Source: Takakia lepidozioides (Eukaryota; Streptophyta; Takakiopsida; Takakiales; Takakiaceae). From it: a stretch of DNA of 64,000 bases. The position numbers were made by a program, and so were the translations under genes. The stretch covers positions 45,400,042 to 45,464,041 of the forward strand of contig CM060734.1 of the NCBI GenBank assembly GCA_030704615.1. Direction: 5' to 3'. The notes beneath the pieces are model-generated. The model was not told where the DNA came from. It did no database searches and was given only the letters and a program-made list of their open reading frames with translations. Positions within the stretch are counted from its first letter, which is position 1. Each line of letters opens with the position of its first letter. Below are positions 52,222 to 63,479 of the stretch, in pieces.

Positions 52222-54205
52222 CTGAGTAAATAAAGTCCTTTGTGATGTAAATAATGATTTACCAACCCAGAAAGGTGGTGTCGTCTGGTAAACCTACAAA
52301 AGAGCCTCACCGCCCCAATTGGAGGGCGTGAGAATTAACCGGAAACAATCTGAATGCGATCACCAATCTCCTCTTTTCGAGATGCCCCTGCTATCGTCAA
52401 CAAACTTCTCTCTCACCATTACCAAGCAACCCGACCGATAATGAGTGTTCATTATCTTCACAGTTCGCATGGATCTGCATCTTCGCAGTCATCCCATCGC
52501 TCAATCTTGTCCCCCATGCCACATCCACCAGCATGTCTATATCTTCTAAAATACGAGGAGATGCGAGACAGACAGACTGGAGGGAGAAGGAAAAAGTATT
52601 TGTCAATTCAATAAGAACGCATATACAGAATTTAACTTGAATAGATAAAAGGACCGTAGAAGCACAGATCGAAGCAATGGCCGCCCTCGTATAATGGGGA
52701 CTTTCTCATACGTCTGAAGAAGGCGCATGTACAGGCAAGGAGAGAATTATACAATACTACAGAGAGCTAACCCCTAAACAGGAGAGGGACGCAGATACCA
52801 GGGAAGCTCAACACCTGCGTTCAATTGACAACGACGTCGGAAAACAACCCTTCAACAGCGTGAACCGACAGTCCAGACAGAGAGAGGGTGAGAGAGATTG
52901 CTGCAGAGCATCCACAATATGTTTCAAGCGCAAAAAAACTCCAATCATCGGTAAGAACAAGCTCACGGCACAATAACCCAACTGTACTGCATTCAATCTA
53001 AAAGGGGACGGAATGTAAAACAGATGGGTCGGACAGGAAAACGCCAGACGAGCCCCCAACCAGTTTCTCAACAACCACCCTCTCCTTCCCGATTATGGTA
53101 TGCGACCACCCCCACAGCATCAAAACCGTGTGTGGCACTTGTAATTGGAGCTACCCGGCTAGAGCATCCATGAGATGAGATCCAGACAGCATTGCCCTTG
53201 AGCAGGCTTTGTTAGCAGACAAGATAGACCTCCAGAGCGCAGGAAGGCGGTGCTCGGGGAGGGCGGCCCTCCTCCCTTGTCTGCTGCTCCTTCCCTGCAA
53301 TATTTTGGTTTTGGTTATTGCTCTGTTTTGGTTGTCTCAACAATCATACACACAGTTAGGGTTTGTCCAATACTTTTTCTTTTTTTTTTGAGAAAAGGAA
53401 ACACCTGGGAGGGACAGCTCACAAATCTCTTTCACAGTAACCGCGCCATGAAGGCGTAGAAATGGGACACCGCCCAGGGAAGGGGGAGAAGAGAATACCA
53501 CTACTATTTTTTCTTTTTCTCTTTTTTTTCCTATTTTTTTTGTTTTTTTTTGGATTAACAGGGGACAGTGGCCCTGGGAATTTTATCAAAAAAGGTAAAA
53601 CAGTAGAGAGGGAGGAAAAAATAACCTCGAAGAAGCGTAACGCAAGGGGAACACCCTATACCAGAAGGGAGGGGAGGGAGCTGGAAGGCGTAAACCGAGG
53701 CTGAAGGAGGATCACAATCCTTCAACGGAACAAAGAGGTAGGGAGGATTCTGCTAGGAGCCCTACAGCAAGCTGACAACCATATCTAATGAGAGACATGG
53801 AAGGAGAAAGGGAGTTCTAATCAAGACAGACTTAGAGCTACCTGATCAAAACCAGATTTTCAATTGTCAAAATGTAGCTGCACTTTGAACTTGGAAGCTG
53901 GCATCTTGTTATGCTTCCAGTTGATGTCAGGAGCGTCGGACTCAGGTGGTGACTTGCCAATCCCGGGGGAGGTTGTCATTCCAAGAGACTCGAGATTCAG
54001 AGAGCCTGGAGCGAGAATTCCGCGAGAAGTTGTTGTTGCCTCCTGTCACTGCACCTGCAGAAAGCTGCTTGCAAGGACATCCACGCCTTGTGCCCCTCAG
54101 TCATCAGATCCGAAAACAATTTGTAAAGGCTTAATCTGACGTTGGGGCGCTTCCCCTCAAAAATCATGCAACATCTAGCTTTCTAGATAGACCAGAGAGT
54201 GTGAG
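52222..54205. other. Upstream region of GT14; T-rich tracts; no gene recognised
   Basis: Probably contains the 5' UTR intron and promoter of the GT14 gene. GA/CT-rich DNA near 52860-52910 and T-rich runs at 53376-53390 and 53505-53550 are seen. Open frames here (up to 91 codons) have no motif. Confidence 0.45.
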
Positions 54206-54544
54206 CTATAAGGCAAGCCCAGATCGGACAACTCGACCACATGGATCCATTATGCAGATTGAGCAACAGGAGGGGAATGCTGGCAGCGATTTCCAATTAG
54301 CATAGAATGTAACCACTAAATGCCAAGTTCTGGCGGACTGGTGACAATCAATCAAGCAATGCTCTATGGACTCCCTAACACCGCAATTGCATATAGTGCA
54401 GGAGGGGTCTCGGTCAGTGAAGGAGTTTGCGACAGGGAGGATACGGTTGGCCAGCTTCCATAAGAAAGCGCTAACCTTCGCCGATCGATGCTTGGCCCAA
54501 ACATCTTTCCAAATTCTGTTCCAGCCTTGGAACTGCAGATCCAT
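54206..54544 (-). pseudogene. LINE C-terminal zinc-binding (zf-RVT) fragment
   Basis: A 112-codon frame reads WKDVWAKHRSAKVSAFLWKL, then CTICNCGVRESIEHCLIDCH and ARTWHLV. This is the zinc-binding region that follows reverse transcriptase in plant L1-type LINEs. It is an isolated relic. Confidence 0.85.
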
Positions 54545-55544
54545 GTTCCATTTAGTGTTCCATTTGGCTGTGAAGTTGGCCTTCCCTAGGAGGAGCTAAT
54601 TCTAAGTCCTTGGCTTGCCTCTCACCGGAGCTCTGGGCGGGGCCATATCCCCCGGTCCCCTCTCTCTGCCTTACCTACTTGATATGCAGGGCTTCCTAAG
54701 TTCCTCCCCTTAAAATTATTTATAAATTTGTGTTTTTTTTTTTTTTTTTAAACCCACTTGTTGCCTCTCATAGTCATATAGTTGTGACTACAACCCTCTC
54801 TGCAGCAGGACTCCAGGTGCCACGCAAGCAGGTGCCACGTAAGCAGCCACGGCTTCACTCTCCGGCTTCGGTCTTGGGGTCTTGCTCATTGGTTTCTTCA
54901 CGGTTAAGGTAACCTCACCCAACTCCGTTACCCCACCTAAAACCGTCACCTATACAAACCCCCATTTCCAACATCAAAGCGTTGAAAATCTATCAAATCA
55001 GGGAACTTCGCTCAGAATCACCTTTAAACACCATTGGATGGAGAATCATAGATGGTCGATTCTGAATAGATGAGTCTACTAATGTGAGTAGGTAAGCCTA
55101 AGCGGGAATAGATGAGTCTACCTCTACACCAGGTAAGAATTTGTAATTACTCCAAAGATTAAAGAAACAGCTTGGGATGGGTTTCAAATTGCATTGCTCA
55201 TGGAAAAACAACCCCTTGTAGGCGTATTTCTTATTCAAGCGGTTTTGGGTGAGGTTACCTTATCCCGCAGTGTTTACACAATTTTTCAAAGCGCTGCACA
55301 TGGAGCCTTCTTCAATTCAGCAGCTACATTCTATATGTTTTTAAGTAATTATGTTTCCCCTTCTTTCAATTTATTTTTTCCCTTGAACTAACTCGACATT
55401 CAAGTTCTCCTCCCTCCTTCACTAAATGGCCCTGGGTATGTGTCATTTCATCCATCTATTCATTTTCTGGCATTGAACATTCAGCTATCTATAAACTATT
55501 AGTACCGTGTTTAAGGCGGGTATAAACCCAATTCTAAGCATAAG
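54545..55544. other. Intergenic, nothing recognised
   Basis: Contains a T17 run at about 54733 and a short repeat GCAGGTGCCACG. Short open frames only. Confidence 0.5.
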
Positions 55545-55736
55545 TACCGTAGTACCTTGGCAATTTCGACACAAATTTTGATATTTCAAAGATTGTTGAA
55601 AATTTTGGAAATTGATTTTGTGAAATTAATTAACGTTGTGAATGATAATAGTGCATCTTTGGGAATATTCCACATGTTGAAATGAAACTTTCAAAATAAA
55701 ATAAATATTCGACAGATTTGCCAAGGTACTACGGTA
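55545..55736. mobile_element. 192-bp TIR element (mariner-like MITE)
   Basis: The first 19 bases, TACCGTAGTACCTTGGCAA, are repeated exactly in inverted orientation at 55718-55736. If TA is the target duplication, the TIR is CCGTAGTACCTTGGCAA. The interior is AT-rich and non-coding. TA flanks and short size fit a Tc1/mariner-type MITE. Confidence 0.8.
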
Positions 55737-56432
55737 ATGATCAAAGACCTAACCATAACAATATGAAATATAGCAATATCAGGCTTAGAACTGGGTGCCC
55801 CAATATGCACTAAGGAAGTGCCCTAGCCCTTTTGAAGGCTCAATTTGAGTGTGCCTCAGATTTTCCTATCCTCCTGAGGTAGCTCTTGAAATGGGGAAAA
55901 TACAGTAGCTGGAATGAGCATTGTTTGTTATGCATGAGACGCACTACATGTAGGGCAAGGAATCATGAACAAATTCTGTATCATCTAGCCATTACAAATT
56001 TCTCAACATATTGTACCACAAGATTAATGGACATCAGCTTGTGCACAAAAAAAACACAACCCCACTTCATTCCAAATCCGTAATTTACTCTAGAATCCTA
56101 GGTCACAACATCTAGATACCCGAAGCAATCCAAATGGCTGGCACAAACCAAATCACATCCTGACCTCTCATGAATCAATGGCCCAGAACAAGCGATGTAG
56201 CAAGGTAAGTGTATAACCAAGTCTGCTCCAACGTATCCTTACCAGGCATGCCCTGCCCTCACTAATCAATACAATCAATGAAATCGACAAACATATGAAA
56301 TGAAAAATGAGACAAAGTGGTCAATCTTGGTTGATCCCTAATGTTTGATCAGGTGCGTATTTTGTCTGGATGTTAGAGTTTGTGTCATGCATTGGTCATG
56401 GCAGAATTCTATCAAGTGAAAGTTAAACTCTA

Positions 56433-57471
56433 TACATTCCACCCTGGCTAAATGTTACCTTTATAAGTGTTAAACTGCTATAAATGTTTTAAAAAAATTT
56501 ACTCCCTAGTAGTTTACACTAGCAAGTGTTAAGTGTCAACAAAAAATTTACTCCCCTCTTCATTAAATTGCCCTTTATAAGTGTTAAATGCACCATATGA
56601 GCTTCATTTATTAATACAAGATAAGTTCCAGCTAGGTTAAGATAAGCTCCAGTTAGCTTAAGATAAGATTTCCTCCCATATCCCCACCAATCACATGAGG
56701 ATTAGACAATACTTAGAGGAAAGAAGCTAGCACGAGACTACGTTCATCTCATATTTTGCTTCAGCATAAATGGCGTAGATGCTTTTGAGATGGAGTTTGT
56801 TTTTGAGAGAGCTGATCATCTTTGTGTTAGTTGTACATGACATGTAGATGAGATAGACGAGATTTCTACATTGTTGGGAAGACTTTCTTTAGTTTCTCAT
56901 AACACGGATTGTGTAGGACTTTCTAACATGGATGCCCATGGGTTTGTTCATTATGAAACTGAGTTCAATCTCAACAATCCGTACAAAGTTACAGAAGAAG
57001 TATTATGGGACTTATTGGGTCCTCAAGCATCTCATATTGATGGGCCCTTGAAGATGCCCATGAAGATGACGAAGAAGAAGTATCTGCGGTTGACATCCCA
57101 ACCCCAGTCACATTAAAAGATATCAAGATGATCATAGCTAGTGTCCGACAATATCATGAGCAACGGCCTTATGAGGTTGTGAAAACTATTGCATCTCTGT
57201 CAACTATAGGGAAAGAGCTTGATTCTATGCAGCTTAGAGATACTCATCAGACCATCATTGACTCTTATTTTTGCTTCAATATGAATGACTGCAGATACTG
57301 AAGAAATATTGTATAACTATTAATTTAGTGATTCTGGCCCTCCTTAAATGTTATATTTTATAAATGTTAGTGTATCCAATGTCACACTTCGTAACTGTTA
57401 AGTGTTAACATTGTCTAAATGATAATTTCTTCTTACTCCCGACAGTTAATATTTAGACAGGGTGGACTGTA
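56433..57471 (+). mobile_element. Pogo-like (Tc1/mariner superfamily) DNA transposon, internally deleted
   Basis: Left end TACATTCCACCCTGGCTAAA and inverted right end TACAGTCCACCCTGTCTAAA match over about 25 bases. Both are bounded by TA, the target duplication of this superfamily. The interior encodes a C-terminal transposase-like region: LSNMDAHGFVHYETEFNLNN, an acidic stretch (EDDEEEVSAVD in a shifted frame) and IIASVRQYHEQRPYEVVKTI. This resembles the tail of pogo/Tigger DDE transposases. The catalytic core is missing. Confidence 0.75.
56840..57300 (+). pseudogene. Transposase C-terminal relic inside the pogo-like element
   Basis: The first frame (56871-57116) holds the GFVHYETEFNLNNPYKVTEE stretch. 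A frame change near 57050 leads into an acidic segment and TPVTLKDIKMIIASVRQYHE. No DDE catalytic residues are visible. Family assignment rests on the surrounding TIRs and the acidic tail. Confidence 0.45.
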
Positions 57472-57630
57472 CCAAGGGAAGCTAAAATTGATCGTACCAT
57501 TGGAAAGATCCTACTTGGCGCTTTCTTTTGCACTATATGTAGGGAGTACATTAAAATGTTTCAATCTATAACCAATTAAAAAAACTACATATGTCCATCT
57601 TGATGTAAGTTCCAACTGAGCCATAGATTG

Positions 57631-58246
57631 TGATGTTAGAGGGCCCATGCTCTTCCACGCTTGTAAAATAGCATGATGGCATGTCATGTGTCAAGGACGA
57701 GAACATGACTGAACACAAACAAGAGTTCAGACTAGAGGTACAAGACTAGACAAGAAGTCAAGGTCGGTGTGGCCAAGTGCATGGTGGATAAACATGAATC
57801 AAGCATAGACAAGAGTACAAGATACTGGAACTCAACTCGAATGCTGGAATGCTGGAAACTAGAATGGGGTACCAGATACTGGAAACTGGACTAGAGTACT
57901 GGAAACTGGACTGAAGTACTGGGACTGGGAACAAGAGTAGCTTGAACTTGTGTTGGTGAGACTGAAAAGTGTCCAGTCTCGCCTCCTATATATACTGGCT
58001 ACTAGGAGGTTCCTTAAGAGGCTTCCCCAAAGGAGGTTTCTTGATGAAGAAGTTTCCTCCAAATGAAGCTTCATGAGCAGTTTCCCAAGTTACTCTCGGT
58101 AATTTGGTAAACTCTCAGTAACTTGGTAATTTATGGTAAATCGTGGTAGAACATGATAGATCACGGTAACTTTTGATAACATGATAACTTGGTAACTTCT
58201 GGTATTTATTCCTAGTAAGTTCATCTGGGCTATGTCCCTGACATCA
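57631..58246 (-). repeat. 3' LTR of the truncated chromovirus
   Basis: 616 bp bounded by TGATGT...ACATCA. It begins TGATGTCAGGGACATAGCCC (minus strand) directly after the polypurine tract. Internally it has tandem ACTGGAA/GGTAACTT motifs (57840-58200). Confidence 0.85.
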
Positions 58247-58397
58247 CCCCCTCCTCTAGCGTCGAGTTCTTCGAGGAGCGGAAATTTTTTGGACTTGCTT
58301 AGAGTTGGAGAACCTCCCTCCTTAGTGTGTATCAGATACACTGAATGTGGAGTCTTCACCTTGAAACTAACTTGGCTGACATCATCGTTGTGATGTC

Positions 58398-59383
58398 TTA
58401 TTGACGTGTAGCTCGGGGCTTAGCTGGATATCGTTGATGAAACTCTTGGACTTTGTCAAATGCATTGACAAGGTTGGATGAAGGTTCCCACGTCCGTTCG
58501 CTGATGTCGTAGCTTTTCCAATGTACGAAATACTTAAGACGTTTATACTTGATGCGAAAGTCTAGGACTTCGTCGACTTCATACTCGATTTCCTGATTGA
58601 CTTCGATTGGTGGAGGTGGTACGGAAACTCTCCCTGGAATATTCGATGGATGATACAACTTCAGTAATGAAACATGAAAGACTGGATGGATACCCAAAAC
58701 TGACCGGATTTACTTGTTGAATAATTTGAATGGTCCCAGACGTTGATAATCCAACTTCATTAATGGTCGCGAGGTTTGTATGTCTCGTCGAAGAAGCCAC
58801 ACATGATCTCCAACCTTGAATTGGGGTTGGAGTTGGCGACGTTAATCTGCATACTCCTTATATTGTTTTTGAGCTTCTACGAGGTGGGATGTAAGCTCCT
58901 TGTGAATCGTAGCAAGATGAGTAGCAAGGTTTTCTGCAGCAGGGCTTCCAACAGTTTTCATGTGGAAAAGGTTTGCTCGAGGATGATGACCATAATTGGA
59001 GAAAAATAAAGTTTGTTTGGTCGAAGAATGTATAGTGTTGTTGTAGGCAAACTCAGCCAATGACAGAAGGTCCGTCCAATTATCTTAGTGATAATTTATT
59101 GTACAGCGAAGATACTGCTCCAAAATCTGGTTTACACGTTCGGTTTGACCATCAGTCTGTGGATGATTAGTTATAGAGAGGTTGATTTTAGTATCTAATA
59201 TATGAAATAATCCCCTCCAGAAATTTGATATGAACTGTGGTCATCGATCAGATACGATGTCCTTCGGGAGTCCATGAATGCGGTAGATATTATTGAGGAA
59301 GAGTCTTGCAGTTTCCTCGTCGGTAACCGTCTTATTACATGGAATGAAATGTGTCATCTTCGTAAAACGATCTACAATAACAA
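58398..59383 (-). pseudogene. Chromovirus integrase C-terminus and chromodomain
   Basis: The minus strand encodes VIVDRFTKMTHFIP, then PQTDGQTERVNQILEQYL (catalytic Glu region), LAEFAYNN, a GPF-type module (QRLGPFKLFNK) and GIHPVFHVSLLKLYHP. A chromodomain follows (IEYEVDEVLDFRIKYKRLKY, FVHWKSYD, TWEPSSNL). Several in-frame stops interrupt the integrase, for example after VSDR and at LFNK. The chromodomain frame 58697-58398 is intact. Chromodomains steer integration to chromatin. Confidence 0.9.
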
Positions 59384-59930
59384 CACTACAAGATATGAGC
59401 ATTTTTAGGACTACGGATTTGGCGGAATCATAAAAACGGCACTAGGTGTACGACTACAGAGCGCTGAAATGCGTTGCAGTCATAGTTTTACCACTTTGTA
59501 GTAATAGATATCAGTACATGACTCCGGAAAGTTATGAAGCATTGGTCAAACATTGTTGACCATGATGACAGGGATGGTTTTATGACTAGTGTGATATGTT
59601 TGACTACACATGGACGACGTTTCATGGAATCTTGTGACTCCATGACTGAAGATGGTTTTACAGCTCTATTTATACAACTACATCCCTACACGTGTCATTT
59701 TGAAAGCACATACATGAATGTATTCATCCATTGGATGAATTTATCCATTGATGACATGGCATGTAAACTTATGAGTCCCTTACTGCAAATTGTTTCATAA
59801 CTCTATATATATGACTACATCATTATACGTGTCATTTAAAAGGCACATACATTAATGAATTCATCCAATGGATGGGTTCATCCCTCCGCCTATACGGTGT
59901 GTTGATTTGATATCTGTTCAATAAATTGGA
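59384..59930 (+). mobile_element. CACTA-type transposon terminus interrupting the chromovirus
   Basis: CACTACAAGATATGAGC starts exactly where integrase homology stops. CACTACAAGA is the classic En/Spm (CACTA) terminal repeat. Subterminal words such as GACTAC and GACTCC recur after it. The opposite end (TCTTGTAGTG) was not found, so the right limit is arbitrary. Confidence 0.5.
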
Positions 59931-60720
59931 CCTGGATGGACGTGGCTTAACAAGCATCGCAAGATATATGAGATTAAAATACGCAATGGTCATGGTTGTA
60001 CAAGGCTAGATCATGTGATGGAAATTATTTTGAATCGTTAGATTTTACAGGATCTAACGGTCTAGATTGTATAAGATCTAACGGTTTAAGATTACACCGC
60101 CAAACTTTACACCGGGCTGGGACTTAGGTTTTTTTGTCTCCTGCGTTTCACCATCTATTTGATGTTGTGTCATGTATGCAGGGGCGTGGGATGGAGGCTT
60201 TACAGACCTTCCTACTCTTGAGAAAATGATGCAAGAAGGAGAAGAGGAGGAGGAGAGGAGACGATGGTACCCCTGCCAACCAGTCAGAGAGAGAGAGAGA
60301 GAGAGAGTCGCTCATGCGAAGGGTCATGCTTCAAACGGCCAGCAGCAGCGTAGGCTATAGGATTTCGAGGATGAGCAGCCATGGCAGCGCGTACAATGTA
60401 CAATGTACAATGTACGCGGGACATCCTCCACATGTGGCTGCGCTCACAAGTGTCCCCGAGGCGACGCTGCTGGCAAGACTGGTACTGTTCTGACTGCTTC
60501 AAATATGTGTGGGCTGTAGAAACTGCATTGTGCGCCTGGGCATTTTTCGAACCGCATTGAATTGAGGTTTCTTCAAACAGTTTCAAGCATATTTCGGGCG
60601 AGGAGAAGATCCCAAGATTCTTGCGAGCTCGCCGTTCTTGGGAGAGTCAGCTTGGTCTTAGCAGGGCGTGTTTCAATCTCTGCCTGCTCAGCTGCACCGT
60701 GGTGGTTCGATCTCACATAC
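59931..60720. other. Unassigned DNA with microsatellites
   Basis: Holds (GA)n at 60288-60308 and a GTACAAT triple repeat near 60395-60416. A short PPR-like segment (GGGGCGTGGGATGGAGGCTTT) at 60180-60200 matches 61762-61782. Confidence 0.45.
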
Positions 60721-60721
60721 C

Positions 60722-60816
60722 AATCCGACATTACCTGACTACAGATACAAGCAGCACATACAAGAGGTCCTTTTGGGTTGATGGTCGGTCAAATCCTCCA
60801 TGGGTCATGACACAAG
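60722..60816 (+). pseudogene. OSB-type PDF motif, second-half exon
   Basis: Encodes NPTLPDYRYKQH, then after a one-base insertion LWVDGRSNPPWVMTQ. It ends at a good donor (ACACAAG|GTAAAG). This matches the second half of the OSB PDF motif. The frameshift (TTTT in place of TTT) breaks it. Confidence 0.6.
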
Positions 60817-61004
60817 GTAAAGGACAATGTGGTGAGGATACCTTCTTCTTCGACCTATTTCAGCCTGTTTTGCCCTCTCATCAGACTCGGCCTTGAGATG
60901 CATATTGAATTTTGTAAGTTAGCTCGGTGGGTGGATCTGTGGTTGTTTAGAGTGACTTTGACAAGTTGCTGCCGATGTGGCAACATGAAAGTATCCAAAA
61001 ACAG

Positions 61005-61081
61005 GTAACAGAGATGAGGAGAAGCTTTGGAATGAACACTTTTCCGACCCCAGTCAATGGCGGGACAATGGAGACAAAAAG
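61005..61081 (+). pseudogene. OSB-type PDF motif, first-half exon, copy 1
   Basis: NRDEEKLWNEHFSDPSQW followed by RDNGDKK matches the first half of the OSB PDF motif (LWxxFFxDPxQWWDNRxxK). It is bounded by an acceptor AACAG|G and a donor AAAAAG|GTGAGT. Confidence 0.6.
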
Positions 61082-61265
61082 GTGAGTGCATGTTGGACTA
61101 CACTAGAGAGAAGTAGATGCAATTTAGAATTAGAACTACTGTAATAATTAGGGTTGGGGTTTGCTGGAAGAACTTCACGCCGTCAGTGTCAGCTGCTAGC
61201 AGCAAGTATTCATGATTTGTACACAGACAGGGATAGCTGAAGGACCAGGGATAGAGGTCCAGGTT

Positions 61266-61345
61266 CATCCAAGAGGGCCGGATTTCAAACACAAGATTAG
61301 TTCTGATTCCCTGTGGATCAATAGCTACAGGAAATCTGCTAACGA
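61266..61345 (+). pseudogene. OSB-type PDF motif, second-half exon, copy 2
   Basis: Encodes HPRGPDFKHK followed by SLWINSYRK, aligning with NPRxPDFKHKxxxxxLW. It pairs with the first-half exon at 61005-61081 to form one motif. Confidence 0.6.
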
Positions 61346-61510
61346 GAAAATGGTCTGCTAATAAAGGCACCTTTTTCAACACATTTCACCCTGTTTTTCC
61401 CTCTTATCAGAATCGGCCCTAAATTTTCATGTTGAATTCTGCAAGTTAGTGGTTGAGTGAACCTGGGATAGTTTGGAGTGACTTTGACATGATACTGCCA
61501 ATGTGACAAC

Positions 61511-62152
61511 ATGAAAGTATCCAAAAGAGGTAACAGAGATGAGGAGAAGCTGTGGAATGAATACTTTTCTGACCCCAGTCAATGGTGGGACAACCGAGGC
61601 AAAAATGTGAATGCCTGTCAGATTACCAGATGTCATTTTCAACACTGCCCCTGCCTTGGTGGACATGTATGTCAAATGTGGGTGCATCGAGGATGCAAAG
61701 GGACTATGGCTAAACGAGATGTGGTGTCATGGAGTGCGATGTTTGCAGGGTATGCACAGCAGGGGCGTGGGATGGAGGCTTTGGAGACCTATGAGCAAAT
61801 TATGAGGGAATGGGTACTGAAGCCCGACCACATAACGTGTGTGTGTGTGTGTTTGCAATGCGTGTGCAAGCCTGGCAGCCCTGGAAAAGGGCAAAAGGTC
61901 CATGGTTGCATTGTCAAAGCTGCAAATGTACCAGATGTCATTCTGAACACTCCCCTGGTGGACATGTATGCCAAATGTAGGTGTAGCAAGGATGCAAAGG
62001 GAGTGTTCAACAACATGGCTGAACAAGATGTGGTGTCTTGGAGTACCATGATGACCACCTTCCCCAGTGAGTCTCTCTCTCTCTCTCTCTCTCCTCCTCT
62101 AATGCCCTCACACTGTCCAGTGGAAATACAGTTAGGCATTAAACCTCCCTAA
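61511..62152 (+). pseudogene. Fused ORF: OSB-type PDF first half joined to PPR repeats
   Basis: A 213-codon open frame begins MKVSKRGNRDEEKLWNEYFS and DPSQWWDNRGK (PDF first half, 61530-61606). It runs without a stop into PPR sequence: [60 protein letters not shown]. Between them, 61621-61730 encodes PPR sequence in another frame (ALVDMYVKCGCIEDAKGLW). It ends in a (TC)n tract. The open frame may be fortuitous, because the true PPR frame shifts within it. The PPR part covers about one and a half PLS triplets. Confidence 0.6.
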
Positions 62153-62680
62153 ACTTGTTTTGAATATGTGACATGGGCAAGGACCTTAAGGACTATCTCA
62201 ATGGCCTATCTGCCCTCGTCACTAGACTGAAATTTAAACTCGGGGTGGCAAACTCCAAGTGCATCCACGAGCTACCACACTTAACATACATGTTGACAAG
62301 GGTGTTGTGTAGAAAAGCATTTAATGCCTTCAATCCACTTAATATAATGTGAGCATATGCACCTGATTTTCAGTTTGCATGCCTTTCAGCTTGATGCTCT
62401 TACGCTTGAGACAGGGGACTTAGGTATCTGAATATGCTGAAATTATGCCTAGCTGGTTGAAGTCTGTAGAGCCTCTTTCAGTTGCAGGATGGGGAAGGCA
62501 GGGGGCAAGGAGGCGGGGGGAAAATAGAATACTGTTAAATATGACTCTTGGAGCAATTCCAGCTTAAAATGTGATGATGTCACCATTGGGGCATGGACCT
62601 CTTGGTCGTTCACAAGGGACTTGGGAGGGTCAGCATGACCAGCCTGTGTATGAAGGCTGGCAACCCTAGAATTTTATAAC
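62153..62680. other. Decayed PPR-related DNA
   Basis: Traces on the minus strand around 62270-62470 resemble the N-terminal PPR module (for example ACACCCTTGTCAACATGTATG reversed near 62290). Too decayed to translate. Confidence 0.4.
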
Positions 62681-63125
62681 CAGATGTCATTATGAACATC
62701 CCCTAGTTCTGGACATATATGCCAATGTCATGGGAGTGTTCAACACTATGGCTAAACGATATGTGGTGTCGTGGAGTGCGATGCTTGCAAGGTATGCACA
62801 GTAGGATGGAGGCTTTGGATACCTATGAGCAAATGATGGGGAAATGGGTGAAGCTCGACCACATCATTTTAGTTTGTGTTTGCAGTGCGTGTGCAAGCCT
62901 GGCAACCCGGGAAACGGCAAAGAGGTGCATGGTTGCATCACCAAAGCTGGAATTGTACCATGTATGATTTTGAACAATACCTCGTGGACATGTATGCCAA
63001 ATGTGGGAGCATTGAGGATGCGGAGAGAGCCTTCAACACTATGGCTGAACAAGATGTGGTGTCGTGGAACACGATGCTTGCAGGATATGCACAGCAAGGG
63101 CGCGGGATGGAGGTTTTGGAGACAG
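62680..63125 (+). pseudogene. PPR fragment, second copy
   Basis: Encodes VFNTMAKRYVVSWSAMLARYAQ in pieces, [11 protein letters not shown], then [20 protein letters not shown] and [20 protein letters not shown]. It begins with the same CCAGATGTCAT word as the 61.6 kb fragment, so the two are duplicates. It ends inside a P motif at GAGAC, where PDF sequence starts. Confidence 0.8.
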
Positions 63126-63141
63126 AAAAAGTATCAAAAAA

Positions 63142-63219
63142 TTTAACAAAGACAAGGAGAAGCTCTGGAATGAATATGTTTCCGACCCCAGTCAATGGTG
63201 GAACAATCCAAGCAAAAAT
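63142..63219 (+). pseudogene. OSB-type PDF motif, first half, copy 3
   Basis: [20 protein letters not shown] followed by NPSKN, joined directly to the preceding PPR fragment. Homologous to 61005-61081 and 61530-61606. Confidence 0.6.
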
Positions 63220-63399
63220 GTGAATTCATGTTGGAAGCAGATGCAAGTCAGCATAGGAACTAGTGTGATAAGTAGGGTTGGGGTGTTTGCTGGAATACTT
63301 ATAGGCTGTCATTGTCAGCTGCTAGCAGCAAGGCAATGATGTATGCATGATTTGTGCAGAGGCAAGGATAGCTGAAGGAGCAGGGATAGAGTGTAGGTC

Positions 63400-63475
63400 T
63401 AGATTCATCCAAGAGGGCCGGATTTCAATCTCCAGATTACCTATGATTCCCTGTGGAATGATAGCTACAAGAAAC
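63400..63475 (+). pseudogene. OSB-type PDF motif, second half, copy 3
   Basis: HPRGPDFNLQIT followed by SLWNDSYK, homologous to 61266-61345. The DNA around it (CTGCTAGCAGCAAG, AGGGTTGGGGT) is also duplicated between 61.14-61.35 and 63.25-63.48 kb. Confidence 0.55.
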
Positions 63476-63479
63476 CTGC

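Larger units (their letters stand above)
57631..59383 (-). mobile_element. Truncated Ty3/Gypsy chromovirus (integrase to 3' LTR)
   Basis: On the minus strand it runs from an integrase fragment through a chromodomain and a polypurine tract (AGAGGAGGGGG, 58247-58257) to a 3' LTR. The 5' part is missing, cut at 59384 where a CACTA-type terminus begins. It is a different lineage from the 7-16 kb element, which has no chromodomain. Confidence 0.88.
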
